A DNA stretch of 64,000 nt from Cytobacillus firmus (GTDB lineage Bacteria > Bacillota > Bacilli > Bacillales > Cytobacillaceae): contig NZ_CP098323.1 in assembly GCF_023657595.1 (NCBI RefSeq), positions 4,054,001-4,118,000 on the forward strand, read 5' to 3'. The translations under genes and the position numbers were made by a program. The notes under the pieces were generated by a model. It made no database searches. It was not told the origin of the DNA and worked only from the letters and a program-made list of their open reading frames with translations. This document shows positions 1-7,890 of the stretch, one piece after another; within the stretch, counting starts at the first letter, position 1; the number at the start of each line of letters is the position of its first letter.

Positions 1-851
1 AAATTAGTGAAATACTTTCGGTTCAATAGATATGTGGCAATGACTCCACCCAGCAAGGCAAGAATAAGTGCAGATTGTGCAAGTGAATCATGAAAAACGA
101 AGGAAATAATTAAAACCACAACTAATGGTACAACACCCATAATTGGATGCGGTAAATCCTTATTTTCTGTTACAGGATCCTGCTTGCGGGATTCAAACGT
201 TTCTCCTTTGTTTACAGCCTTGGTAATCATGCGCTTCAGCCACCAGTAGCCGAAGATCATCATGAACACAGCCACAATTAAGCTGACTTCCCAGCCCGCA
301 TATGGAGTTGTTCCTAGGAATTCAATCGGAATCCAGTTTTGAATTTCAGGTGAACCTGCAGAAGTCATCGTAAATGTTACAGATCCAAATGCCAGTGCTG
401 CAGGGATAAATCTTCTCGGCAGATTTGCCTGCTTAAATAAACTCAACGCCATTGGATATACAGAGAAGGCGACAACGAATAAACTGACTCCGCCATAAGT
501 TAAAATGGCACAGGACGCGACTATGGCAAGAACGGCATATTTCATTCCAAGCTTATCCACGACCATTTTGGATACACTGTCAGCCGCACCGCTATCCTCC
601 ATTACCTTTCCAAAAATAGCACCTAATAGGAACATCAGATACCATGATGTGACAAATCCCGAAAAGCCGGACATATAGTTCCCGACCAAGTTGGCCTCTC
701 CTTCTCCTGCCAGCTGCGGAAATAAAGGCATACCGCTAAAAAGAGCTACAAACAGCGCAGATAATGGACCGACCACCAGCAGATTCATTCCCCGCATCGT
801 CAGGTATATCAGCAGGGCAAGCCCGCCTATTAACCCAATCATACTTAGCAT
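1..851 (-). CDS. GntP-family permease, 3' part beyond the window
   Basis: I translated the minus strand from an ATG at 851 that has a GGGGG Shine-Dalgarno 7-8 bases upstream. The frame stays open for 283 codons to the window edge, so the C-terminus is missing. The protein is very hydrophobic, begins MLSMIGLIGGLALLIYL, and carries TYGGVSLFVVAFSVYP and the TMTSAGSPEIQNW segment expected of GntP (gluconate:H+ symporter-like) carriers. Members of this superfamily move gluconate or other organic acids. In B. subtilis the relative YxjC sits with ketone-body genes (scoAB, hydroxybutyrate dehydrogenase), so a short hydroxy- or keto-acid substrate is possible; the genes that would tell lie outside the window. 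The leader has a sigma-54 promoter and a cre site, and the neighbouring activator gene is probably its dedicated regulator. Confidence 0.85.
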   Translation of the reverse strand, partial: MLSMIGLIGGLALLIYLTMRGMNLLVVGPLSALFVALFSGMPLFPQLAGEGEANLVGNYMSGFSGFVTSWYLMFLLGAIFGKVMEDSGAADSVSKMVVDKLGMKYAVLAIVASCAILTYGGVSLFVVAFSVYPMALSLFKQANLPRRFIPAALAFGSVTFTMTSAGSPEIQNWIPIEFLGTTPYAGWEVSLIVAVFMMIFGYWWLKRMITKAVNKGETFESRKQDPVTENKDLPHPIMGVVPLVVVLIISFVFHDSLAQSALILALLGGVIATYLLNRKYFTN

Positions 852-904
852 TTCATTTCCCCCTTTGTTTTAAATATAAGAAAATTAACAAGTCACCCCT
901 CCTT

Positions 905-919
905 TTGCAAACGTTTTCA
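905..919 (-). promoter_or_regulatory. cre site (CcpA operator) in the permease leader
   Basis: The sequence TTGCAAACGTTTTCA fits the catabolite responsive element consensus WTGNAANCGNWNNCW at every defined position. It lies about 30-40 bases downstream of the predicted transcription start and upstream of the ribosome binding site, where CcpA acts as a roadblock. This predicts repression of the permease on preferred sugars. Confidence 0.7.
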
Positions 920-956
920 AAAAAAGATAAAAAAATAACTTCTTGTGAAATGTTAT

Positions 957-972
957 TGCAAGAAGTGTGCCA
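957..972 (-). promoter_or_regulatory. sigma-54 (SigL) -24/-12 promoter of the permease
   Basis: On the minus strand the sequence reads TGGCAC-ACTTC-TTGCA, an exact match to the -24/-12 consensus TGGCAC-N5-TTGCW. Transcription should start near 946, giving a leader of about 95 bases. The adjacent minus-strand gene encodes a sigma-54 activator, which makes the assignment coherent. Confidence 0.85.
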
Positions 973-1024
973 ACAAAAAAATACTTCTTGGTAAAGGGAA
1001 TGGTGAACATTTAATGAATTATTT

Positions 1025-1040
1025 TTCCGGAAATCTGGAA
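1025..1040. promoter_or_regulatory. Candidate upstream activating site for the sigma-54 activator
   Basis: The near-perfect palindrome TTCCGGAAATCTGGAA is centred about 85 bases upstream of the predicted sigma-54 start. Its core CCGGAAATCTGG resembles the two palindromes at 1140-1151 and 1160-1171. Enhancer binding proteins typically bind such dyads 80-200 bases upstream. The assignment to the 1183-2544 regulator is inference. Confidence 0.55.
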
Positions 1041-1134
1041 CGGGCAGGGAGCAAGTCCTCCAATTTAATAGAATAGTTTTCTGACAATTCCGTCTAACTA
1101 AGGGTTATCAGTATTAAAGATTCCTAGAATCAAA

Positions 1135-1175
1135 AAAGTCCAGAATTCTGGAATATATTCCGGATTTCTGGACTT
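1135..1175 (-). terminator. Terminator of the activator gene, made of two activator-like palindromes
   Basis: A 41-base inverted repeat pairs about 20 of 22 positions (one mismatch and one G-T) and is flanked by A/T runs, so it can work as a rho-independent terminator on the minus strand, 8 bases after the regulator stop. Each arm is itself a dyad: CCAGAATTCTGG at 1140-1151 and CCGGATTTCTGG at 1160-1171, spaced exactly 20 bp. The same motif recurs at 1027-1038, so this hairpin probably doubles as a distal activator site. Confidence 0.65.
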
Positions 1176-1182
1176 TTTAAAC

Positions 1183-2544
1183 CTATACAATTCCATATTT
1201 CTTTAACTTTTCGTACATGGACGATTTACTGATGCCAAGAGCATTTGCTGCTGCTATTCGGTCATTATTATATTTGCTCAAGCTTTGTGACAGAATCCGC
1301 TTCTCTGTTTCCTCAAGAATATCCTTCAAATTCTTTTTTCCAACCGGATATACAGCAGTTTCTTTCATATAATCCGGCAATGATTCTGTGGTGATAGTTT
1401 CATTGCTTGTCAGGTGAATGGATGCCTCGATTACATTTTCAAGCTCCCTGATATTTCCGGGCCAGCTGTATTGATGAAACTTTTCTATGACTTCCTCTTC
1501 AATTGCACTTATTCTCTTTCCTGATTTTTTCGTTATTTTCTTGATAAAGCTGTCGATTAGAAGGGGTAAGTCCTCCATCCTGTCGCGCAAAGAAGGAACC
1601 ATGAACGGCACTACATTAATTCGATAAAATAAATCCTCCCTAAAACGCTTTTCCTCCATCATTTTTTCGAGCGGTCTGTTAGTTGCAGCAATAATCCGGA
1701 CATCCACTTTAACCGGAGAAGTTGACCCAACACTTTCAATCTCGCCTTCCTGCAGGGCACGCAATAACTTCACTTGCATATTAAGCGGCATATCCCCGAT
1801 TTCATCCAAAAACAAGGTCCCTCCATCTGCGAGCTGAAATTTTCCTTTTTTACCGCCCTTTTTCGCCCCTGTAAAAGCTCCCTCTTCATAGCCAAACAGT
1901 TCAGACTCCAGCAGATGTTCAGGAATGGCCCCACAGTTAATTTTTACAAATGGCTGATGGCTCCTGTTGCTGAGCTGATGAATGCTGTGGGCAAACAGTT
2001 CTTTGCCGGTCCCGCTTTCCCCGCGGATTAAAACGGAAATATCACTGGCTGCCACCATTTTCACCTTTTCTTTCAGGCTGTGAATCTGGCTTGAGCTTCC
2101 TAATATATCATCGAGGCTGTATTTTACACTTGGATCAATTCCCTGGATATAGCTCTGGATTTTTGTGAGCATGCTCTTTACATGGCTGTTCATCTGCATC
2201 CATTCCTTTGTATCCCTAAAGAAAACCGTCCCGAATGCGCCAATTACCTCGCCATCAGAAAAAATGGGAATGCGGTTTGCTATCATATAGTTGCCTCTTA
2301 TAAATTGCAGGTCCGCAATTTCTTCCTTTCCTGATTCTGCCACTATATGCATTCGTGAATTTTCAATAACCCCCGATACATGCTTCCCCAGAACCTGTTC
2401 CCTCTCCACCTCAAGGAAATCGCAATAATTTTTATTGATGTAAATGATCGTTCCTTCTTTATTTACAACGACAAGCCATCCAAAGGCGTTTTCTACAATG
2501 GTTTCAACCATTTGAACAGGCAAATCAAATAATGCACTTTTCAT
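1183..2544 (-). CDS. Sigma-54-dependent transcriptional activator with PAS domain
   Basis: This 453-residue protein has an N-terminal PAS domain (about residues 10-115), a AAA+ sigma-54 interaction domain, and a C-terminal Fis-type helix-turn-helix. Walker A GESGTGKE, the sigma-54 contact loop GAFTGA, Walker B GGTLFLDEIGD and the recognition helix region LGISKSSMYEKLKKYG are all present. An enhancer binding protein of this kind uses ATP hydrolysis to open SigL promoters; the PAS domain suggests it senses a small ligand. I chose the ATG at 2544 because it follows GAGGGG by 8 bases; a longer form from 2568 lacks a good ribosome binding site. The gene lies directly upstream of the permease and its sigma-54 promoter, so it most likely activates that operon. 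Confidence 0.92.
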   Translation of the reverse strand: MKSALFDLPVQMVETIVENAFGWLVVVNKEGTIIYINKNYCDFLEVEREQVLGKHVSGVIENSRMHIVAESGKEEIADLQFIRGNYMIANRIPIFSDGEVIGAFGTVFFRDTKEWMQMNSHVKSMLTKIQSYIQGIDPSVKYSLDDILGSSSQIHSLKEKVKMVAASDISVLIRGESGTGKELFAHSIHQLSNRSHQPFVKINCGAIPEHLLESELFGYEEGAFTGAKKGGKKGKFQLADGGTLFLDEIGDMPLNMQVKLLRALQEGEIESVGSTSPVKVDVRIIAATNRPLEKMMEEKRFREDLFYRINVVPFMVPSLRDRMEDLPLLIDSFIKKITKKSGKRISAIEEEVIEKFHQYSWPGNIRELENVIEASIHLTSNETITTESLPDYMKETAVYPVGKKNLKDILEETEKRILSQSLSKYNNDRIAAANALGISKSSMYEKLKKYGIV

Positions 2545-2690
2545 TTTTGATCCCCTCATTTTGGACATTCTACTATTATAAACACCATTTTATCATATTT
2601 TTCTGACAACAAATTCATTTCAATAGGTATTCCATTTGCGTTTACTGTCCATACCATTAGTAATCCGTGCAGACATGGGAGGTGTTTCAG

Positions 2691-3041
2691 CTGAAAGGCA
2701 TATATTTGATCAATCCCCACTGGCAATACTTAAACAAGCCCAAAGAAGAATGTATTCAGCTGCAAAAACAGGCACTGGAATCCTATATTGAGAACCATAA
2801 TATTTATACAGTGAAGCTAAATCAATGGCAGCTGAACGACTACTACACCATTCCACATGCCCTATTGTATGATTTGAAGAAAAAGAAAGCAGAGCTGGAT
2901 ATCCTGCTTCTTTATTCTGAAGAGGTCCTTGAAGACTTTATCCATACTTATCCGGCGAGATGGCTGATTCTGAAAAGCTTCTTCAATGAGGTTGTATTTT
3001 GCGCTAACCAAAAAGAGAACTCTCTTGAAGGCGCAGGTTAA
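2691..3041 (+). CDS. Small conserved-looking protein of unknown function, probable CTG start
   Basis: A 116-residue soluble protein, rich in Leu, Tyr and Lys, with no membrane segment and no family I recognise. Its N-terminus (KGIYLINPHW) has the short beta-strand look of a resolvase-type fold, but no catalytic serine context is visible, so no function is claimed. The start is unusual: GGGAGGTG at 2677-2684 is ideally spaced for CTG at 2691. A GTG at 2667 would extend the protein by eight residues but has no ribosome binding site, and a GTG at 2682 overlaps the Shine-Dalgarno itself. The gene is transcribed divergently from the sigma-54 activator and ends at a terminator shared with the convergent MFS gene. 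Confidence 0.6.
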   Translation: MKGIYLINPHWQYLNKPKEECIQLQKQALESYIENHNIYTVKLNQWQLNDYYTIPHALLYDLKKKKAELDILLLYSEEVLEDFIHTYPARWLILKSFFNEVVFCANQKENSLEGAG

Positions 3042-3060
3042 ATGAATTACAAGACACAAA

Positions 3061-3087
3061 AAACCTGCAGCTCCAAACTGCAGGTTT
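3061..3087 (-). terminator. Terminator between convergent genes
   Basis: The stem AAACCTGCAG / CTGCAGGTTT has a 7-base loop. On the minus strand it is followed by a T run, so it mainly serves the MFS gene; on the plus strand it may also end the small gene at 2691. Confidence 0.75.
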
Positions 3088-3104
3088 CATTCTTTGGTTT
3101 ATAC

Positions 3105-4286
3105 TTATGAAACATGCGCCAATTCTTTAGACTCCTTTAATTTCCGGTCATATACAAGAATCGTCAGAATGGCAAAGACAAATAGAACCATTAATACAGC
3201 AAACAGCATGGAGATTCCATAAAGATCAACCAGAATACCCCCCAGTAAAGGGCCGATCATCCTTCCGCCTGTAGCTGTGCTGTTTACGATTCCCTGGTAA
3301 AACCCTTCCCTCCCTTTAGGAGCAAGCTGGTTGGCAATGGTCGGAACAGCTGGCCATATCAGCATTTCGCCTACTGTCAGAATAACCATGCTGATGACAA
3401 ATGCGGAGAACTGTTCTGCGATCGCCGCAACAGCAAACGAGCCAATAAATATAACCATTCCGGCGACCATCTGAATCTTTAATGTTTTAAACCATTTTAC
3501 CATTGCACTGATAACCGGCTGCCCCAAGACAATCAGGGCTCCATTAATAGTCCACAGCAAACTGTATTGCTTTAACGAAATGTTCAGCTCCTGTGTATAA
3601 GCGGCAATAGTCGATTGCCATTGAACATATCCTACCCAGCACAATAAATAGCCCGCACATAATATGAGCAGCGCATAAAGCTTGGTATGATTTTTAACCA
3701 TGCCATTTTCCTGAAGGATGGAGGTCTGCTGACCGGAAACTGTGTTTATTCCCCTGTAGCCAAAAACAGCGATCAATAAAAAAATGATATACATAACAGT
3801 ATTGGCCAGAAAAATTAACTGAAAAGAGTACGAGGCCACAAGACCGCCAAGAGCAGCACCAATGGCAACACCTGCGTTCTGGGCTACATAGATGGCATTG
3901 AAGGCTTTGCGTCCTCCTTCTTTCCAGACTGATCCGGCCATCGCAAACATAGAAGGAAAAACAATCCCGGAGCCAAATCCGACAAAGGTAAGGAATACCA
4001 CATATGCAGGCCAGCCATGCCAAAAGGTCAAACCGAGGAGCGCCATTACTGTGATGACAATTCCAAGAAGAATCGAACGATAGCCGCCAACTTTATCATA
4101 GAGGCTCCCCCCTATTAAATTTCCGGCGACACTGGCAGCTGCGTTCACCATTAGTACCAGGCCGGCTACCGATAAGGATTTGCCTAAGTGGTCATGAATG
4201 TAGATTGTATTAAGAGGCCACAAAAAAGAAGATCCGGTTACATTCACTGCCATCCCAATAATTAAAAGCCATAAGGTCCGCGGCAT
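3105..4286 (-). CDS. MFS transporter (YttB-like)
   Basis: The 393-residue product has about twelve hydrophobic segments in two halves, with the MFS loop 2-3 motif visible as GGSLYDKVGGYRS, typical of drug:H+ antiporter-like carriers. The central cytoplasmic loop is near residues 185-200. No substrate can be read from sequence; the context (next to ytzC/ytqA-type genes) matches B. subtilis yttB, a putative efflux protein. The ATG follows AAAGGGG and there is a good SigA promoter about 80 bases upstream. It is a monocistronic unit with its own terminator. Confidence 0.85.
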   Translation of the reverse strand: MPRTLWLLIIGMAVNVTGSSFLWPLNTIYIHDHLGKSLSVAGLVLMVNAAASVAGNLIGGSLYDKVGGYRSILLGIVITVMALLGLTFWHGWPAYVVFLTFVGFGSGIVFPSMFAMAGSVWKEGGRKAFNAIYVAQNAGVAIGAALGGLVASYSFQLIFLANTVMYIIFLLIAVFGYRGINTVSGQQTSILQENGMVKNHTKLYALLILCAGYLLCWVGYVQWQSTIAAYTQELNISLKQYSLLWTINGALIVLGQPVISAMVKWFKTLKIQMVAGMVIFIGSFAVAAIAEQFSAFVISMVILTVGEMLIWPAVPTIANQLAPKGREGFYQGIVNSTATGGRMIGPLLGGILVDLYGISMLFAVLMVLFVFAILTILVYDRKLKESKELAHVS

Positions 4287-4365
4287 AAGATAACGCCCCT
4301 TTTTTCGTATTTTTTATGTTTAGCCGGTGCATTATCTCCCGGACACTATTTCGAAATCCAAAATA

Positions 4366-4394
4366 ATTTTAGTTGGTTTTTCCTGTCCTTGCAA
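4366..4394 (-). promoter_or_regulatory. SigA-type promoter for the MFS gene
   Basis: Minus-strand TTGCAA, 17-base spacer, TAAAAT. It lies about 80 bases upstream of the MFS start codon. Its spacing is ideal and the hexamers are each one base from consensus. Confidence 0.6.
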
Positions 4395-4459
4395 TAGGTT
4401 TTTAATCGATTTTAATAGACAGAATACTTCTTCTTTTTCACTTAAAGATTCAGAAAAGT

Positions 4460-4490
4460 AAAGCCCCGATCCTCGGTGGATCGGGGCTTT
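4460..4490 (-). terminator. Rho-independent terminator after the 60-residue gene
   Basis: A perfect 13-bp stem, AAAGCCCCGATCC with GGATCGGGGCTTT, surrounds a 5-base loop. It follows the stop codon of the minus-strand gene at 4502 by about ten bases and ends with a T-rich stretch. Confidence 0.85.
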
Positions 4491-4501
4491 GCCATAATTA
4501 T

Positions 4502-4684
4502 TTATGACGATTGTTCCGGTTCTGGATGAAATTTCGATTTAACAGGCTGTCCGCCTGATTTTTCATAGTGCTTTTTCGACTGCTTTACCGCGTCGAAGTC
4601 CCGGCCAAATTCAACATCCTGGTTATTGGCGCCATTGCGGGTCTTTTGTTCCGGATTGTTTTGTTTTGATCGCTTTTTTACCAT
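4502..4684 (-). CDS. Small, highly charged hydrophilic protein, unknown
   Basis: This 60-residue protein is rich in Lys, Gln, Asn, Glu and Pro, begins MVKKRSKQNNPEQK and has no hydrophobic core. Composition is reminiscent of minor small acid-soluble spore proteins, but no SASP motif is evident, so the role is open. The start is well supported: AAGGAGTGG lies 8 bases upstream of the ATG, and a strong terminator follows the stop. It sits just downstream of ytzC on the same strand, 14 bases apart, and may be co-transcribed with it. Confidence 0.7.
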   Translation of the reverse strand: MVKKRSKQNNPEQKTRNGANNQDVEFGRDFDAVKQSKKHYEKSGGQPVKSKFHPEPEQSS

Positions 4685-4698
4685 CTGTGAACCACTCC

Positions 4699-4962
4699 TT
4701 AATGAGGAAGAATTATCATCTGATTTTGGAGCTGCTGCAGCTGGAGCCTCATACGATGAAGCTGTTCCCGCTGCTGGGAGTTGGCGCTATGGGCCATCTG
4801 GGTTATATCATTATAAGCAGCTTCCAAAGACTGAAGCGCATTGGAGTATTCGAAATCATTGTAATGCTCCTGTGTTCTTCCCGATTCAAACTGCTCCTGC
4901 GCAAAACGGATTGCATCCTCACACTGCTGAAGAAGTGTATCCATTGATTCACGGGTTGCCAT
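4699..4962 (-). CDS. ytzC: YtzC family protein (DUF2524)
   Basis: The 87-residue product matches my memory of B. subtilis YtzC along its length: MATRESMDTLLQQC at the start, EHYNDFEYS in the middle, and QREQLHRMRLQLQQLQ near the end. It is predicted to be an alpha-helical, possibly coiled-coil protein of unknown biochemical role. I chose the ATG at 4962 because AAGGAGGGG lies 8 bases upstream; an in-frame start at 5004 has no such site. Its position next to the mnmL homologue is the same as in B. subtilis. Confidence 0.88.
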   Translation of the reverse strand: MATRESMDTLLQQCEDAIRFAQEQFESGRTQEHYNDFEYSNALQSLEAAYNDITQMAHSANSQQREQLHRMRLQLQQLQNQMIILPH

Positions 4963-5165
4963 GGTATGTTCCCCTCCTTGAAGAATGGGTATAGAAGCTT
5001 GCATGCTTCATGAATTAGTTTGTTCATTTTTCCGTAATCCTTACCACTGTATTTCCTGCCAATTCCCCTTTTATAAGGTTTTGCGTCATGATAAGATTAA
5101 TTTTATGAAAGCACTCATAATGATTTTCACAATATAGATTACTCTTTGATTAAGGAGGGATAATT

Positions 5166-6134
5166 GTGGATAAAGTAAATCCTTTTCCATATGCATCCGA
5201 TAATAAACGGTACCATACATGGAATTATCATTTGCGCAGTGAATTTGGCCATAAGGTTTTTAAAGTGGCACTTGATGGCGGATTTGATTGCCCAAACCGT
5301 GATGGCACGGTCGCACACGGAGGGTGTACGTTCTGCAGCGCCGCCGGTTCTGGAGACTTTGCCGGGAACCGCACTGATGATTTGGACACACAGTTTAATG
5401 CAATCAAAACAAAAATGCATCATAAATGGAAAGACGGAAAATATATGGCCTATTTTCAGGCTTTTACCAATACACATGCCCCTGTTGAAGTGCTTCGTGA
5501 TATGTATGAGCGGGTGCTTGAGCAGGAAGGGGTTGTCGGGCTGTCTATTGCAACCCGCCCTGACTGCCTGCCTGATGATGTAGTTGACTATCTGGCAGAG
5601 CTTAACAAGCGGACTTACCTCTGGGTAGAGCTCGGGCTGCAGACTGTACATGAAAGAACTGCCCTTTTAATTAACCGCGCACATGATTATCAGTGCTATG
5701 TGGAGGGAGTAAGCAAGCTCCGCAAACATGGAATCCGCATCTGTTCCCACATTATTAATGGGCTTCCGCTTGAAACACCGGAAATGATGATGGAAACCGC
5801 CCGGGAGGTTGCGAAGCTGGATGTACAGGGAATTAAAATCCATCTCCTTCATTTATTAAAGGGAACCCCGATGGTTAAACAATTTGAAAAGGGCATGCTT
5901 GAGTTTCTGTCTCTTGATGAATATATAAATTTAGTATGTGACCAGCTGGAAATTTTACCGCCGGAAATGATTGTACACCGCATTACCGGTGATGGGCCAA
6001 TCGACTTGATGATCGGGCCAATGTGGAGTGTTAATAAGTGGGAAGTCCTTAATGGCATTGATGCAGAATTAAAGCGAAGAAACAGCTGGCAAGGTAAATT
6101 TTACAATCCAAGTCAAGTGGAGGCATTGTCATGA
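5166..6134 (+). CDS. mnmL: Radical SAM enzyme MnmL (YtqA)
   Basis: The 322-residue protein is a radical SAM enzyme of the YtqA family. The cluster-binding cysteines lie in FDCPNRDGTV and GGCTFC, followed by WVELGLQTVHE, typical of Elp3-like radical SAM proteins. In B. subtilis YtqA (MnmL) acts with MnmM to convert cmnm5(s2)U to mnm5(s2)U at the wobble position of tRNAs, by way of nm5(s2)U; this assignment is from the literature as I recall it. The GTG start has AAGGAGGG 6 bases upstream. The stop overlaps the start of mnmM by four bases (ATGA), showing translational coupling. Confidence 0.93.
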   Translation: MDKVNPFPYASDNKRYHTWNYHLRSEFGHKVFKVALDGGFDCPNRDGTVAHGGCTFCSAAGSGDFAGNRTDDLDTQFNAIKTKMHHKWKDGKYMAYFQAFTNTHAPVEVLRDMYERVLEQEGVVGLSIATRPDCLPDDVVDYLAELNKRTYLWVELGLQTVHERTALLINRAHDYQCYVEGVSKLRKHGIRICSHIINGLPLETPEMMMETAREVAKLDVQGIKIHLLHLLKGTPMVKQFEKGMLEFLSLDEYINLVCDQLEILPPEMIVHRITGDGPIDLMIGPMWSVNKWEVLNGIDAELKRRNSWQGKFYNPSQVEALS

Positions 6135-6703
6135 AGCTTGAAAGAATCTTACCATATGCAAGACAGCTGCTTGAGAAAGCAATATCACCTGGAGATATCG
6201 TTATTGATGCCACTCTGGGCAACGGCCATGATACCGTATTTCTGGCTGATTTGGTGGGACCTAACGGCAGAGTTTATGGATTCGATATTCAGGAAGAGGC
6301 TGTCATGAGTACAAAAACACGCCTGGCTGATCACGAACTGTCAGACAGGGCTACCCTCTTCCAAACAGGTCATGAACACATTCTTGAGAATGTACCGCCT
6401 GTCCACCATGGAAAAATAACAGCAGCCATATTTAATTTAGGCTACTTGCCCGGGGGCGACAAAGATATTGTCACCCGTCCGCAGACAACCATTTCTGCCA
6501 TCGATCAGCTTTTAGAACTGATGGCTCCGGAAGGGATCATTCTTTTGGTGATTTATCACGGCCATATAGAAGGTGCTGTAGAGCGCGATTATCTGCTCCG
6601 ATATGTCAAGCAGCTGGATCAAAGCATCGTCCATGTTTTGCAGTATCAGTTTATTAATCAAAAAAATAACCCGCCGTTTATCGTTGCAATTGAAAAACGT
6701 TAA
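6131..6703 (+). CDS. mnmM: tRNA nm5(s2)U34 methyltransferase MnmM (YtqB)
   Basis: A 190-residue class I SAM-dependent methyltransferase. The SAM motif is VIDATLGNGHDTVFLA with the acidic residue in VYGFDIQ, and the family signature NLGYLPGGDK is intact. YtqB methylates the nm5 group of wobble uridine in Gram-positive tRNAs. The ATG lies within the mnmL stop (ATGA), and the pair ends at a hairpin, so they form a two-gene operon that finishes the xnm5U34 modification. Confidence 0.93.
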   Translation: MKLERILPYARQLLEKAISPGDIVIDATLGNGHDTVFLADLVGPNGRVYGFDIQEEAVMSTKTRLADHELSDRATLFQTGHEHILENVPPVHHGKITAAIFNLGYLPGGDKDIVTRPQTTISAIDQLLELMAPEGIILLVIYHGHIEGAVERDYLLRYVKQLDQSIVHVLQYQFINQKNNPPFIVAIEKR

Positions 6704-6710
6704 TATGATG

Positions 6711-6742
6711 TAAAAGCCTGCAAAAAAAATTGCAGGCTTTTA
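6711..6742. terminator. Bidirectional terminator between mnmM and ytpB
   Basis: A perfect 12-bp stem, TAAAAGCCTGCA with TGCAGGCTTTTA, encloses an 8-base A-rich loop. It lies 8 bases after the mnmM stop and 2 bases before the convergent ytpB stop, so it can serve both. Confidence 0.8.
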
Positions 6743-6743
6743 C

Positions 6744-7838
6744 TTATTTCACAAAGACTTTTGCAAAACCAGAAGGCATCATCTTCTGCACTGTCCGGTA
6801 AGCTCTTCCGTTCACATAAAAGAAATAGCTCACCATTCCGCCTGTCCTGATCATGCTTTTGGCTAATCTTCTGACATTCCGCTGCTTCCGGACCTTATCA
6901 TCAGAGAGATAGACCCCCAGCAGGCCGCGATTAATCAGTTTATGAAAATGTTTATGAGGCAGCTTTTCCGTATGCTTGTCTGCCTCTGCAACAAAGTGCT
7001 TCAATCTCGAAAACAATCTCTCTTCGCTTTCATAGTAAAAGCAGAAATTCAAGTCTCCCCCGGCCTTGTCCTCTTCCTGATCAATCAGATAATCAAGCAG
7101 AATGTGGAGGCCCTGGATGTAAGGAAAATATCCATTTCTTATATTAACCGCATGCTCCGCTTTAAAATCATCTCTCAGTGCGTATGATACAAGGCAGAAA
7201 ATCCCGAGTGTCGAACCCGAGCAGGCAGAAAACTCATACCATTCCATCTCGGGTATATCTGAACGATATTGGTCGAACCAGTTTTGCAGCCGGGGTACTC
7301 GTTCTTCGACTGCGACATGCTTATGTATTTGCAGATCACAATAGTAACGGCATAATTCAAGCAGATGTCTTTTTATATGGGGATATTGATCGAGACTCGA
7401 CAGCACTTCCCTGCAGGATGCCGCTAAATCTGCAAGATAATTTCCATCATCCTGCTCACTTCTCAGCCGATAATAATTTTTCCCTTCTGCGTCAATAGCC
7501 AGGGCATCCTCCATTGACTCATGAAGTGCGGCAAAATCTCCGGGATCAAGCGAGGTGCTCCGGTCGCAAAGATTGTCCAAATAATCACTGATTGTCTGAT
7601 AAGCGACAATGAACTTAATCGCTTGTTCATATTTTTCCTTTGCCATCAATGACATAATAGCTCCCCCTTCACAGTGAAACGTTTTATGTTCAATGCTGGC
7701 AAGAGCCTGCTTTCTTAACTCCGGATCAGGAATTGCTTCTGCCCGGCCCTTCCAATATGCAAGCTCCTTATGGACAGCAGGCAGAACCTTCCGATAGACA
7801 TGTGACATCAGGCTAATTGGCATGGAAGGGACACTCAT
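6744..7838 (-). CDS. ytpB: Tetraprenyl-beta-curcumene synthase (YtpB)
   Basis: This is a DUF2600 large terpene synthase. In B. subtilis YtpB cyclises long-chain polyprenyl diphosphates to tetraprenyl-beta-curcumene, the precursor of sesquarterpenes. The Asp-rich stretch YQTISDYLDNLCDRST is the likely diphosphate/metal site. I chose the ATG at 7838 (364 residues, MSVPSMPISLMSHVYRKV) because AAAGGAGGT lies about 10 bases before it and because it matches the usual family length. A longer 385-residue form starting at 7901 would overlap ytpA by 11 bases and lacks a clear ribosome binding site. It is co-transcribed behind ytpA. Confidence 0.88.
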   Translation of the reverse strand: MSVPSMPISLMSHVYRKVLPAVHKELAYWKGRAEAIPDPELRKQALASIEHKTFHCEGGAIMSLMAKEKYEQAIKFIVAYQTISDYLDNLCDRSTSLDPGDFAALHESMEDALAIDAEGKNYYRLRSEQDDGNYLADLAASCREVLSSLDQYPHIKRHLLELCRYYCDLQIHKHVAVEERVPRLQNWFDQYRSDIPEMEWYEFSACSGSTLGIFCLVSYALRDDFKAEHAVNIRNGYFPYIQGLHILLDYLIDQEEDKAGGDLNFCFYYESEERLFSRLKHFVAEADKHTEKLPHKHFHKLINRGLLGVYLSDDKVRKQRNVRRLAKSMIRTGGMVSYFFYVNGRAYRTVQKMMPSGFAKVFVK

Positions 7839-7890
7839 GACAGCAGATACCTCCTTTTGATCAGGTCTGGTGAATATCTTAAGGAAATCA

